A stretch of DNA of 64,000 bases from NCBI GenBank assembly GCA_950295325.1, contig OX485806.1:16368001-16432000 (forward strand), read 5' to 3'. Below are positions 24,662 to 37,191 of this stretch, in pieces. Source of the DNA: Polytrichum commune. Lineage: Eukaryota; Streptophyta; Polytrichopsida; Polytrichales; Polytrichaceae. Position numbers and translations under genes: made by a program. The first letter of the stretch is position 1, and each line of letters opens with the position of its first letter. The notes beneath the pieces were generated by a model. The model was given only the letters and a program-made list of their open reading frames with translations. It made no database searches and had not been told where the DNA came from.

Positions 24662-24863
24662 TTATTGTAGTGCGTAACTCCAAATAGTAACACGCACTAG
24701 TCGGGATACTTGGTGTAATTGTAAACCGCCCATGTAGTTGTCACCCACACTAAATGGAAACGTTATTGTAGTGCGTAACTCCAAATAGTAACACGCACTG
24801 ATTGGGATACATGGTGTAATTGTAAACCGCCCATGTAGTTGTCACCAACACTAAATGGAAACC
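24662..24863. repeat. 101-bp tandem duplication of a MITE-like segment
   Basis: The text starting TTATTGTAGTGCGTAACTCC at 24662 repeats from 24763 with few changes, including 'CCAAATAGTAACACGCACT', 'GTAATTGTAAACCGCCC' and 'TGTAGTTGTCACC'. Each half resembles the end of families A and C. Confidence 0.9.
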
Positions 24864-24899
24864 TAACATTAGTGTCATTCCTTGTAAAAGATTTTTGGG

Positions 24900-25180
24900 C
24901 ATTATAGATTTATAATGTTGCGATTACTGTCGCTTGCTAAGTGATTTTTCATCCAAATTTCCAATCATTCATGATAACATCTCCTTACGCAAATGTGAGG
25001 ATGCAGATTATACAAAACTTTGTATCAATGATTGGCATTTAGTTGAACAAAGGCTACGTTGGGATGACATTACTTGTGAACTTATTCATGAGAAGTGTCA
25101 TTCAAGAAGTTACCACAGTGACATAAATATTAGATTATATCACGACAATAAATACAATGCTTAGTGTAGCTCTTGCGATT
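24900..25180. repeat. Dispersed repeat (copy also at 33840-33990)
   Basis: 'ACTTGTGAACTTATTCATGA' then 'GAAGTGTCATT...AAGTTACCACA.TGACATAAA' occurs here and near 33876-33950. The short open frame inside is within the repeat and is not taken as a gene. Confidence 0.6.
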
Positions 25181-25852
25181 GATGAGGACAGAGATCGCAC
25201 ACATTCAAAAACTAAATGCTGGTGGTTTCTTTAGATTCCTCTAAAAAATGATGGACAATTTTCCTAAAGTCTAGAACTTCAACCGGTTATTTCTCAAACT
25301 CAACCGGTTCATTTGCAACCCCAGGGAGTGCACTGTTCAAGTACTGTATTTATACACGTGGGTGCACAAAAGGGGTATTATTTAAAACAAGCATGTACAA
25401 AATGTACGTACAAGAGACATATTGCTATTAAGCAAGAAGTAGATATACATGAGGCTATAGAAAAATATATGTAAAGTACGCATTTATGCGTTTACGCGTT
25501 CAAGTTAGACCTGGACCAAGAATCATGTGTTTTTTCATCCACTAAGTAACGACTTTATAACTAAAAATCCATGATTTGATATTATACATATAATAGGGCC
25601 ATATTTTTGCATTTCCAAACATTTGTACACATGTTATATACAATTTCTGTATTTGTTTTTGGACCCTTGTCTATGTATGGAAATGTATTTTGAAGCAATG
25701 AGATTTGTAAGTATATTGCTTGATTTTAGCAAAAATAAAATGTATACAGGGGTATTTTAATAAGGGGCATGCACGCACGTGATGCTTGGTTTTAATGAAT
25801 AGTGCACACCCTGGGTTTGCAACTAGCGGCTGGTTCAACCCATTCATTAAGC

Positions 25853-26079
25853 ACACTGCCTATGGTATTTAGTGTCACTTACTATTTTAAAGCTACATTG
25901 TGTTATAACTTTTTACTATGGATCTCATCTTTTTATCTACAAAAGTCAAATTGGTCATTTGGACATTATATAACATTATTATATGTTACTTGATATAAAA
26001 AAATAACATTGACAAAAAAAAATTATATCAATGTGTAATTCCAAATAGTAAGTGACACTAAACACTGCGAACGGTGTAG
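25853..26079. mobile_element. MITE family A, complete copy
   Basis: The left end is CACTGCCTATGGTATTTAG followed by TGTCACTTACTATTT. The right end is its mirror, AAATAGTAAGTGACACTAAA then a GGTGTAG end. Length 227 bp, AT-rich centre, no coding capacity. The consensus terminus in this window is CACCGTTTATGGTATTTAG then TGTCACTTACTATTTGG. Confidence 0.85.
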
Positions 26080-26783
26080 TCCACTTTCCCTCCATGGATA
26101 ATTATAGCCATTGTTTTGTGTGCTTACCTACAAGGTGTAGTTGAGATAAGTTAGTTTATGCAGTTGTAGGATAAACGGACTCCCTATACACGGGCCGATT
26201 CGACTCCTTGATGGTCTACTTATAACTTGAACTTCTAACACCCCAAAGAGGTTGCCCCCCCACCACTCCCAAGTGCCTACTCCACCATTTTTGGTGGCGC
26301 ATGCTTGGGGGTTGGGAAGTAGTCATGCTCGTGAGTCAACGGATTTAATTTGGTGAGGGAGTGATTTTTGTTGGGGATCTCGACCGTTAAGTTAGTTTTT
26401 GTTAAAAGCACATGAGCGACGGTTGACGCCGGTGTCGATTTGTATGAATCAATCCTAATATTAGATACTCCTTTTACAAGTACCATAAGCATTGAGAGGT
26501 TTGGAGTAGGGCACGATCATGTAGCTTGGCGTTTGACTTCACATGTTTCAATTATGAAGCCATCGAAAGAACTCCTTAGCAAGTTGGAGGATTCAAGTAA
26601 AAAAAATTTACTTGTAGGATAAATTGGAATTGACATGGTCAATCCACACAAGTCTGCAACTCACTTGGAAATGTGACCCTTTGTGACTTGAAAAGCCAAT
26701 AATGTTTTTAGGATATCCTAACGGAATGCTCTTTTTAACAAGGGTCTTGAACAACAACTTCTTAGAACCACCAACATGTAATA

Positions 26784-27576
26784 CAGTCTACCCTCTATAA
26801 ATGTTAACCCTCGGGAGTGGATCAAAGTTAACATTTATAGAGGTGTTAACAATTAAAAATTATAAAATTATAAAATTACTTTTTTGAGCAATATACAAAT
26901 CATAACATTTATAAATATAAGCAATTGTGAAGAGTCCTTGTGAGAGAATACCATTCATAAAATTGCAAACCCAATCAAAACTTTATTCAATATCAAGTTT
27001 ACAAATCACGGGTGAAGTATGAATCAATGGTTCTTTGGTGAGATTCATCTGCACAACTTGCAAATATTTCTCAATCTGCACCAACAAACCCACATACTTG
27101 GACACATCACATGAACGTGATTCCATGTACCTTCTAATGATACCAAAACTAGATTGCAAGTCACTATAAGATGGAATGGGTTCCACCTCACACTCCTCTC
27201 CCTCACAATCATCATTTGAGACATTAGAAGTCCCACCAATAGAGCCTAAAACATCCCATACATCCTCTTCGGTGACCTCATATGGATTGTTCAAATCAAA
27301 GTCTAATTTGTATTGCACATACTCTTGTGCCTCCATTCTTGAACTCATGGTGAGAGAGAGAGGAATGTAACTGGATGTGTAGTTTTTATCATCCATATTA
27401 TGGTTGTATTTCATTCGTTAACATCAATAGAGTCAAATTTACAAAGAAGGGAGTACCATTTTGTAAACAGTTAACACGTTTAACATTTATAGTGTGCAAT
27501 ATGTGGGGAGTAGAAGAAAGTCAACATTTAGAGAGGGTTAACACTTATAGGTGTAACATTTATAGAGGGTGGGCTG
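26784..27576 (-). mobile_element. pogo/Tigger-like (Tc1-mariner superfamily) deletion derivative
   Basis: The left end CAGTCTACCCTCTATAAATG mirrors the right end CAGCCCACCCTCTATAAATG (reverse strand). TA flanks both sides (26782-26783 and 27577-27578), the target duplication expected of Tc1/mariner/pogo elements. A second internal TIR motif, GTTAACCCTC, recurs at each end. Length 793 bp. The interior has an open frame on the minus strand resembling a transposase tail, so most of the transposase gene has been deleted. Confidence 0.85.
26983..27414 (-). pseudogene. C-terminal remnant of a pogo/Tigger-like transposase
   Basis: Up to 143 codons stay open inside the TIR-bounded element at 26784-27576. 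The reading has an acidic middle (EEDVWDVLGSIGG, DDCEGEECEVEPIPS) and ends in a helical segment (SYSDLQSSFGIIRRYMESR ... LLVQIEKYLQVVQ). An acidic linker followed by a short helix pairing segment is the usual tail of pogo/Tigger/Jerky-type DDE transposases. No DDE catalytic core or CENP-B-type DNA-binding domain is present. The first ATG inside the homologous part is at about 27342. An intact source element elsewhere in the genome is likely but not visible here. Confidence 0.6.
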
Positions 27577-27599
27577 TAAATGAGCACCTAGTAGTTGTA

Positions 27600-28320
27600 T
27601 GATGAACTTGGCTATATGTGGTTCGATCGTGAGCATTTCCATCCACTCCATAAACAATTTGGCCATTGCATTGGATTGGGGATCATCTCATTCACTCAAC
27701 AATTCAATTCATATGTTTTCGTCATTTGAAATTTCAAAGTCAAAGTTGAGTTATAAAAAACTATAAAAGGTCAAAGCGAAGAGATTCTTCCTCTTCAAGT
27801 GATCACATAGGCCCTCCTTGTTGTTTTAAGAATCGGTTGTGGAGTGGTGAATATGCTTTGAGCGCATAGTCCTATCCCTTCATTGTCCAATGTTTTTACT
27901 TGCAAACCTTGCCATACATCATTCAAATAAAGGCATCTAGTAACAAAGAATGACCATATAAATCCCATGTCATATTTCGTAGCATTGGGAGAGAGAACCC
28001 TACAAGGATGCAAGTTTCTTTCATATCGCTACATTACAACAAACATAGGTCTAAATTATATATCCCAAAGTGACCAAAAGCCTACTTGATGGTGTCACTT
28101 AGACTGGCTAGCAAGAGACACGATTGTTTCAAAATAGTCATGATATGTCCCTTGGGGGGTTAAACAACGTGATGTCATTTTCATCATTTCAATTGTGTCA
28201 TTTAGATCCATGTTTTCTTGTATTGCTATGTTGACATTCAAACAACTCACAACATTGCTGTACCTACTTTCAAAAAACATCTTATTATTAAGATTACAAA
28301 GTGATTATTAAGTTTGTCGA
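27600..28320. other. Intergenic, dispersed-repeat fragments
   Basis: 27720-28020 resembles 3900-4200 (shared 'GATCACA.AGG.CCTCCT' and 'CTTGCCATACA.CA' text). No gene recognised. Confidence 0.45.
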
Positions 28321-28324
28321 AGTA

Positions 28325-30515
28325 TAATGTTATGGTATTTAGTGTCACATGTGTAGTTGTGTCACAACCCTACTTGGAGGCATATTTTAGGTTACACTAA
28401 TGACCAACAACTTCACCATTAGTGTCACCTCATGACACTTGGCGTTCATGTACGCTTACCAATATCTTAGCATGAGTATACTAAACAATGTTATGAGGTA
28501 CATGCCTATGTTACATAATGGTCTACAAGTTGACCAAAAGTGCACACAACTAACAGTTGGCATGAGTATGCTCAAGTTCAATATACATTGCTCTTGCATA
28601 CTAGAATGTAAACACATGATTCTTCACATAGTATGTTCACTAATATCTTCCCTGGCATACTAAAAGGCAAGATTATCAATTCAAGTATCCCAATGTGCTA
28701 CAATAAATACCATAATGTGAATAACATTTCACTTTAAAAGTTGACAAAGAGTATCATATTGGAAATTAGCGGACGTGACACTTTGAGACCTCTAGGCATC
28801 TAGTTGAGGCCCTTCCCAATGGTGCACGTGAAACTAATACCACAAACAATGTAGCATCGATAGGTGTAAGTCAAAAAAGTGGGCACTCGTGGTAATAAAA
28901 ATGATAACCTCCTTTTTGTTTTTAGACTAGATGGGGTTGTCAACAAACGTTCAACAGGATTCCGCTCCGATGAATAGGGCTTAGACCGCCAACATATTGT
29001 TACTAAAAATTTCCTTTCGGTTTCCAATTGGGAATTTGACAAAGATAACCTTTCCCACCAATGGGGGGGGGGGGAGCCCCTTTCCGGTGGTTGTGTTGGT
29101 GATCTATCAAGGCCCTTAAACGACAAGATCTGGCCTCGAGAATCAAATTTCTGGAATGGTGTGGGAGCCATTAGATCTTGGGATTCCGGGCCCTCCCTAC
29201 CCCAACCCCAACCCCAACCCCAACCCCTAGTGTCATAACCACTCTACATTCCCGAGTGCAACTAAGTTGTATTAATGTCTAAAAACCACGCCATTGACCA
29301 ACTTGAACTTCCTGGCCGCAAATCTACTTAAAATATTCAATGACACTATATAGGGAAAAGAGAGAGAGGGAATTATCGTACACCTCTCATGCATCCAACA
29401 TAAAGCTTGAACCTTTATAAGTTTGTGGCCGATTCATTTCAAATGATCTGAGGTAGATTGAATCGGGTTAAAGTTAATTATGGTGTTGAATCAACTCAAA
29501 CAAATAACTTCCGGGTTGCATGTTATTTCAAGAGTTTTACGTTGGATGAATCAGAGGTACACTCGTATTCGATAACTCCCTCTCTCTCTCTTCACTCTAG
29601 TAGACAAACCCTTTTTCAATAATCTCCCCCTCCCCCCCCCCCCCTTCATCTTGATACATAGAGTTCCTAAAGTTGTGAAGTTCCACACATGCAGCCGTCA
29701 TTCTCTATCATGATGGAAAAAGCTTTGAAGAATCACACATGTTGTTGTTGCATTCGGCGTGATGGAAGAAGTAAGTTAAAAGGGCCCAAATTTGGCTCCC
29801 TTGAAAAGAGCGTTGGTGTACTCAAGTTTTCGTCTTCCAGTTATCGGAAATAGATCCACCTATGATGTGAATGTGGGTTGGGAGAGAATCTTGCCTTTGG
29901 AAATTGTGACATTGATTTCCCAAACATGTGGAAAACCACTCCAGTATCACACTTGTACTACACTTATGTGGAATTGCTTACATGTAAAGGAAACGTGTAT
30001 GTCAACCTTATATATAGGTAGTAGAAATTAGTGGTAATACACCGTTTATGGTGTTTGGTGTCATGCACACTATTGACAAAAAAAAAAACCAAAAGTGGAT
30101 GCCTAGAGGTCTCAAAGTGTCGTGTCCATCAACTGTCAACATGATATTATTCGTCAAAATACACAACTTTTCGAAGTGAAAAAAAAAATGTACATTACGA
30201 CATTTAGCGTAGCACATTTGGACGCTTGAGATGATAGTTTTGTGTTGGGAGATATTATTGAGCGTAGTGATGGCAAGTGTCATGTGCTTACATTTTAGTA
30301 TGCAAGAGGAAGATACTCTTGAGCATACTAATGGCAAATATCATTTGTACACTTTAGTCAACTTTGTAGACCATCATGTAACATAAGCATACACCTCATA
30401 ACACTACCGAACATACATGCGAAGACATTAACATGCACATTTAAACGCCAAGTGCCATGAGGTGACACTGATGATGAAGTTGTTGGTCATTAGTGTAGCC
30501 TAGCATACGCCTCAC
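28325..30515. mobile_element. Inverted pair of about 450-bp repeats (family F)
   Basis: 28325-28800 reappears as reverse complement at about 30070-30515. Shared text includes ATGACCAACAACTTCA, CCTCATG.CACTTGGCG, 'GACACTTTGAGACCTCTAGG' and 'GCATGAGTATGCTCAAG'. The arms enclose about 1.27 kb without a recognised gene, including G12 (29063-29074), four CCCCAA units (about 29198-29222) and C13 (29632-29644). Either one large foldback element or two independent inverted insertions. Confidence 0.7.
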
Positions 30516-30523
30516 AATCAGGT

Positions 30524-31022
30524 AAGGGCCACTTCACACACGAGCCAAGAGCCGTGACCATGAAATTGCGAGAGCCTGAAAGAAAATGTCCAAAGGTTGT
30601 CCCAAGACACTTCCAAAATTGTGTAGTGTGGTCACCAACCCTCAAGTGTAGTGTGAAGTCATATGTGACCGGACCCTCAACCAAATGCTATTTCAATGAA
30701 TTTCTATGCATGCGGGTCCTCACACATGATAAAATACAATAAATCAGCGGTTGTGAGTGTTCAGAGTGCCACGGTCTCCCAATCTACCACCAAGAGATGG
30801 TTTTTGAAAATAGTCCAAGTGAGCATGAAACATGATCCATTCGATGCCGCGTAGGAATCCATGTCGACTTCACATCCAACTTGCATTCACATACTCCGTT
30901 GGTCCCTCAAGCGTAGTGTGAAGCAAGGAACTTAGACCGACCGGCTCGACCTTTTCCACCAATGAGAGTGCTTGAAGTGTAATGGTCACGGGCTCTCAGT
31001 CTCGTGTGTGAAGTGGCCCTAA
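30524..31022. mobile_element. TIR element family B, copy 1
   Basis: It starts AGGGCCACTTCACACACGAG and ends with the mirror CTCGTGTGTGAAGTGGCCCT. About 495 bp, no coding capacity. The interior repeatedly carries 'CCCTCAAG.GTAGTGTGAAG'. A second copy of similar length lies at 31926-32413. Confidence 0.85.
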
Positions 31023-31449
31023 GTGACACTATTACACACGTGACACCAAAGACCATGAATGATGTAGTTGTAGTAGTAGTGGTGGTCCCTCAAGGGTAGT
31101 GTGAAGTAACGAACTTGGACCGACCGGCTCCGCCTTTTCCACCAATGAGAGTGCTTGAAGTGTAATGGTCATGGGCTCTCAGTCTCGCGTGTGAAGTGGC
31201 CCTAAGTGACACTATTACGCACGTGACACCAAAGACCATGAACGATGTAGTTGTAGTAGTGGTGGTGGTCCCTCAAGCGTAGTGTGAAGTAACGAACTTG
31301 GACCGACCGGCTCCGCCTTTTCCACCAATGAGAGTGCTTGAAGTGTAATGGTCACGGGCTCTCAGTCTCGTGTGTGAAGTGGCCCTAAGTGACACTATTA
31401 CGCACGTGACACCAAAGACCATGAACGATGTAGGTGTAGTAGTAGTGGT
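30901..31449. repeat. 183-bp tandem array, three units
   Basis: GGTCCCTCAAG starts units at 30901, 31084 and 31267, exactly 183 bp apart. Each unit is the right end of family B (through CTCGTGTGTGAAGTGGCCCT) plus a family-A-like tail (AAGTGACACTATTAC... ACGATGTAG) and a GTAGTAGT run. The array therefore grew from the 3' flank of the element at 30524. Confidence 0.95.
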
Positions 31450-31925
31450 AGCGTGGAGGGTCCCTGTCTAGTTAGGGTAAGTTAGCGGGACTGGTAAGGC
31501 CCAACTAGGGGTGTCAATGGTGACGGTTTGAAGGAAGACCTGGGGTTTGTTGGTCACCAAGAGCCACTATTTTGGTGGCAAGTACCTTAACTAAGAGCTC
31601 AGGCGGCAGGTGGCTCACGAGAGGTGGATGGGCGAGGCTGTCGAGTCAATGCATAACTTAGACTCTCGTACTTACATTTAGTACAAACTTAATGGCTCCC
31701 TTGGCCCCCCTAATCGTTCCGTGCATTACCACATTCTTATTACGGTGGGTGGATGCATCGTGCTTTCGTTTTTCTAATTCTATTCCGGTATCTATGGTGA
31801 GGATTCACATTTGCTTGTGATTGATTGGTAGGGTGTGGGTGGTGGTACTTGAGGATGTTTGTTTGTTTTATTTTTGATACTATTTGCTTCTATAGAGCAT
31901 GCAAGAGCACCAATATATATGGGTA

Positions 31926-32413
31926 AGGGCCACTTCACACACGAGCCGAGAGCTGTGACTGTGAAATTGTGAGAGCCCAAAAGAACGTCTCAAGATACCT
32001 CCACAACCATGTAGTGTGGCCACGGACCCTCAAGTGTAGTGTGAAGTCATATGTGGCCGGGCCCTCAACCAAATGCTATTTCAATGAATATGGATTCATG
32101 CGGGTCCTCACGCATGAGAAATTAGAGTGAATCAACGGTTGTGAGCGTTCGGAGTGGCCATGGTCTCGTGGTTTTGTGTTAGGCCTACCTCCAAGAGATG
32201 GTTTCTGAACATAGTCCAAGTGACCATGGAACATGATCCATTTGGTGTCAGGTAGGAAACCGTATAGACTTTACATCCATCTTGCATTCACTTACTCCGT
32301 TGGTCCCTCAAGCGTAGTGTGAAGCGAACTTGGACCGGCCCCGCCTTTTCCACCAATGAGAGTGTTTGAAGTGTAATGGTCACATGCTCTCAATCTCGTG
32401 TGTGAAGTAGCCC
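31926..32413. mobile_element. TIR element family B, copy 2
   Basis: It begins AGGGCCACTTCACACACGAG and closes with CTCGTGTGTGAAGTAGCCCT. It aligns along its whole length with 30524-31022 (shared 'GTAGTGTGGCCAC..ACCCTCAAG', 'CATGATCCATT', 'ACTCCGTTGGTCCCTCAAG'). Confidence 0.85.
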
Positions 32414-34758
32414 TAATATCCGTCCTAGTATCAATATGTTTTAGAATGGTATTGTCCAGATAGTGACTCATGTATATAAAAGGTTTTCTCACCTTGACAT
32501 ATATTACCCACGAAATACTAGAATTTCACTGGTATTATAAATTTCAAATCCATGGGTAGGCTCGTTGAACTCATTGTGAATGTTGATTATTGATAACTTG
32601 CATTTATCTACATATTGGTCCAACGTTGATTTACAGTAGGGTCTAAGACCAAAGAAAACTCCAAAATCGAGCAATCCTATTTGTCGAAACCATAAATTTG
32701 GATCCAAAGAGTTTACACCAGGGTCCAAATCCAACATATGGAGAAATGAAGTGGCGTTCGTGTGACGTTACTTCCCCACCAACTCTCAATATGTTGCACT
32801 TAAGAATACTCCTCATGAGTGTGATAAATTGGACCACGAAGTTGGTCAAGCACGCCGACAATTGAAATCGCAATTTTTGGTCAAATAACATGGAGTGGTG
32901 CCAAATTGTCTTTGAGTTGGTTTTAGTTTTCACAAAGTCCTCTATTGTTGTTACAATTACTCAAATCCAAAATATCAAAATGATATCTTCAAAAAAGTAT
33001 ATCCACAAATAGATGGCTATATTTGGTTCCAGATGCAAATTGATGACCTTCGATAATTTGAAGTTAGATTTTATATATATATATTCCTTGACTTCATGAT
33101 GCACTTGAGGGATTCATCAAAAAAATGTGCATGAAAACATCAAAATTAATGTGTTTTAGCCTATTTTTTACTATAGACTATCTTGACTTGACTCAAATTG
33201 CTTTTTCCAAGTTTGGTTACCTTTACCATCTTAAAAAACAAGTCCATGACTCCTTTGAGATTTTTATTTCAAACATTTTAAGATTATTGATGCATAACAT
33301 TTCAATACCTTCTAGATATTAAAGTATCATAAAATTCGAAGTTAGTGTGAAAATTTGAACTTTCGAATGTTGCACCTTCGTATGGTACATATGTGGTCCA
33401 CTTTGATGTGCTTGTAGTTTGAGAAACTCATCTTCAAACTTGAGTCAAATCTTCACTTCAAAAACAAGGTCCATTAAGGGGTATAGTGAACCCCAAATTC
33501 CTTAGACCTGGACCTTAATGTAAACCCACCCTTAACCCATTGAAAAATTCAAATTTTGTAGGCTATTGAAGAGCCTACAATTAACACGTCTCAATTGTGT
33601 GGATTCCGAGCTTCCAAGTGAAGATGTCACTTCATCCTCCGGCTTCAATTTAAATGCAACAATTTCATTATTTGGAGGAGAAATCGGATGATATGTCCTT
33701 TAGGAAAGTGGCATTTGTGACAAGCTTACCTTAAGCTATACCAAAATGGAAAGGGGCAAAGGGTTATGTTGCTACAGGATGTTATGGAAAAACAAGTTAC
33801 AAAACTTAACATTATCTATTGTTGTGAGGTCTTAGGGCATCTCTACCACCACCACAAATCGATTATCCGTGACACTACTTGTAAACTTATTCATAAGAAG
33901 TGTCATTAGAAAAGTTACCACAATGACATAAAATATTATATGACACTAACTACATTATTTAGCGCAGTGTGAGTCACATGAACATACACATGTAGAACCT
34001 AAGGGCAAGTTTTCAAATTCATGTGTGTGACGGTGTATCCCAAACCAGTCACCAATTCAGCCAAAACAAGTGAACATTCAACCGCTATTTCTTGTAATCA
34101 GTCACGGAAGTTGTGGCTATCCTCCCTACATTCAAGAGGGCCTCTTGAGAGGTGAAAGCCATAATAAATTATCGGTGAATGGGGTAAAACTATGAAGTGT
34201 ATTTATGGACTAGATAACCATCAAGAGGAGGGTGGATAACGAACTGCAGTGATTCGTCCACCTCATTGAGTTGGTTATTGATCCTAACCGGTATGTTCAT
34301 GGATGCAAATTTTATTTATGGATGAAATAGTGTCTATATGAATAGAAAACACAAGGAAGTTGTTGGAAATGCCTCCACTTGGATGAGCAACTAGTTATGT
34401 TGTCTATAGGGCCATCTACTTTTATCAAAAATGAAAATGAGAGATTTGACATTCTTGAAATAGACTTAAGTTAGATTTCATTTCTCAATCGATAGGCCTT
34501 CAGTCATACACCTACACTACTAGAAAATCTCCACATCCTTACACCAAAAATAAAAAAATAACAATGAAGACAATACGGTATTGTTTGGATGATATATTTT
34601 TTATTTTTATTAATGTTTATTAATGTTTATTATATCTTTTATTAATGTTTATTACCATCCAAACATTAATAAAAGACAAGCTGACTAGATAACAATTAAG
34701 AGCTACTACTACCCTCCACACAAGCGTAATTGATAATATAAAACAAAGCACTTAAACA
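32414..34758. other. Intergenic, no gene recognised
   Basis: AT-rich DNA with scattered short frames and no family resemblance. 33840-33990 is a copy of the dispersed repeat at 24900-25180. A short inverted repeat around 'TTATTAATGTTTATTA' lies at 34605-34675. Confidence 0.5.
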
Positions 34759-34760
34759 AA

Positions 34761-34883
34761 GTCCACCTACAACAAGGTAGGTAATAAACCCTATAATTGT
34801 ACCAAGGGGACTCTTGAACATGGTAGGGCCAATGGGCTCATATTCCCGTTGGTATATACCAATATTCATTTTTCTTCACTTTC
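34761..34883 (+). mobile_element. SINE-like element, 3' fragment
   Basis: 'GTCCACCTAC', 'GGTAGGTAATAAACCC', 'ACCAAGGGGACTCTTGA' and 'GGTAGGGCCAATGGGCTCA' match the 3' half of the copy at 46260-46545. It ends with a small stem TTGGTATATACCAA and a T-rich tail. Confidence 0.6.
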
Positions 34884-35049
34884 AATGACGATTATGTAAG
34901 CTATGATTTGTGACGTTTGATCGGTTCAATTACGTTGAATCAACATAGTTGATTCTGTACGATCTCGTCCCGTCCCATAACATCAATGTTTAGTGACATC
35001 AAAAAACAATTGTTTCAAGTTAAGTTAACCATTTAAGGCTCAATGGTCA

Positions 35050-35290
35050 CTCAACATTATCTTGGGGAGAGGGGGGGGGGGGGGGACTATATGACCATTT
35101 AGTGTCATTGAGAGTTTTTACTTTGGAAACGAAGAAGATATTCATATGAGCTATGAAAACTATGAGAAAATTGGCTATGGACACAATTTGGAATTGGCCA
35201 TCCTCTCACACTAATTGTGCATTTTGCAATCTATGAGAAGTAGGCGAAGAGCTTTAAGTAGCACCATTTAAGACTTGCTTACCCTACAAG
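35050..35290. repeat. Dispersed repeat with a G15 tract (relatives in MIA40 intron)
   Basis: The G tract (35071-35085), a 'TAGTGTCATTGAGAG' segment, 'ATATTCATATGAGCTATG' and 'GAGAAAATTGGCTATGG' recur at 58620-58800 and 58920-59215. Confidence 0.6.
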
Positions 35291-37190
35291 GCTCTAACCC
35301 CTAACCCCTAAATTCTCAAGCAAATTTTGTAATTCATAGATGAGTTCCAAACTTTGACTTTTTGTCTTCAAAAGGCATTTTAATATTCTACAAAGTTGTG
35401 GATCACTATTTCCAGATTACATTCCCCCTGCATTCATAGAGTTATGATGTTAAAAAACTTTGAGCTTCATAATTTCAATATAAGAGTAATTGACTTCAAA
35501 TTTAGACAAGATCATGACATGATACAATTGAGGGTCCAACTTGTGTCAAAGTTGGCACAAAACAATGTGCTTGAATGAATCTACCAGAAAGAGAGAAAGA
35601 AAAGAAATGTGAAAGATATAACAAAGCTTCCCACTTTTATTGAGAAACTAACAAAGAGGCAAAACCCACTCAAAAAATGAAAAATCAACAACTACTTTAT
35701 CTATTCTAAGAAACTCAATCTATAGTAGATAAAGAAGTTTCTCCTATAGATGATCCGTTTGTTTATCTCAATCCATTCAAGCTACCCCTCTCATTGCTGG
35801 CCTCAAAGTAATAAAAATTGGATCATTTTGGAATATCAAAATATTTTCAAATAGGGGTTGAAGGCTTAAACACCCAAATGTAATTCTCAATGTCAACCAT
35901 ATAGATCATGCTAGAAACAAGACTCAATCTTATTTACTACTTATGCACTCACGTGGAGTTATTAAAATTGTTCATCACCTCCAAAAGCTTGTCCAAAATG
36001 TACATACATGTGTAGGTTGAGGGTCAGTTTTATTCAAAACCGGAACCCATCAAATTAGTTGGGATCTCGGATGTCATTTTCAAAGTCAACTCCTCTAGAG
36101 TAGAAGTTTTTAGGTGTATCGATAAACTTGGTTCATTTACTTCTTCATGATGGATGCGGTTTTAGTGAAGCCACAGACTCTAGCCATCTCTAACCATGTG
36201 TTGGGCATTTGCTACTAGTTTTGGTCAAATGTTGTGAACTTCTACATGGCTCATGCTTTGTGAAGTCTAGGTAAAACTTGTCCATTGTGAATGAAGGGGC
36301 TCTAGAGAAAGAAAAATAATTAAGAAATTAACTTCTATATAAAACTTTAATAGAAAAACTTCTAGGTTGAGTGTTGACCCATCCCAATTAAATTTCAATA
36401 ATTCAATGAGAGGATTTTAAAAGCGATTTTTTTCAAATATTAGAATAAAATTATTTGGAAAGTGACTCAGTCTTAGACTAGATGCCAATGCACCATTACT
36501 TTCCATTATAGGTTTAAGAGTTTAGATGTAAAATCTTTGGGATTAGGGCTCCTAACACAACATGTTTGCCAACAAAGGGTAACTACTTGGGTTTGCCACC
36601 AACCAACAACCGAGCCCAAGGGGTACACAATCTCCGCTTTGGTATAGTTATGCAATCACCACTCTAGCTCAGGCTCTAGCTTAGTTGATTCATTAGCATG
36701 TAGATTGATAGCAACATAAGCATATGCCACCCTACAATTCTAGTAGATCTTTGTGTTGCTCCAACATACTAGCACCTCTTCGTACTTCCTTTAGGGTTTA
36801 CAAGAAGACGGACACCAATATGAGGGTTTCTTGCAATGATAGCTCCAATGACAATATTCTTGAGGAGTTGGAGGATGAGTTCATGGGTATTTGCACCATG
36901 ATGTATGTTTGCAGTAACACCTAGGAGTTTTGCAATCCTAATGAGCTAGGGGATGGAGGATAAGGTGTAGTTGATCACCACCACTGCATGATGTCCTTTT
37001 GATTTGAGAATCATTCCTCAAAACTTTTAAACCCTTACAAACTTCACCATATAGTTGATTTACACAAGTGCAACCACATGTTCATAGAGAGAATGATGTA
37101 CCTCAACCAAAAATGTTTACACACACACATCCACATTGAAATGTGTGGGCATTTTACAAGTTTCAAACCTTCACCAAATCTATGAAGCTA
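35291..37190. other. Intergenic, no gene recognised
   Basis: AT-rich spacer. No convincing coding frame; the 66-codon frame at 36724 has no visible homology. Confidence 0.5.
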
Positions 37191-37191
37191 A

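Noticed and set aside
29198-29222. Four CCCCAA units, telomere-like
   Set aside because: The plant telomere repeat is CCCTAAA. Four short units next to other low-complexity tracts are not evidence of a telomere or interstitial telomeric array.
35290-35312. CCCTAACCCCTAA-like repeats
   Set aside because: Only two to three imperfect units; chance or slippage is sufficient.
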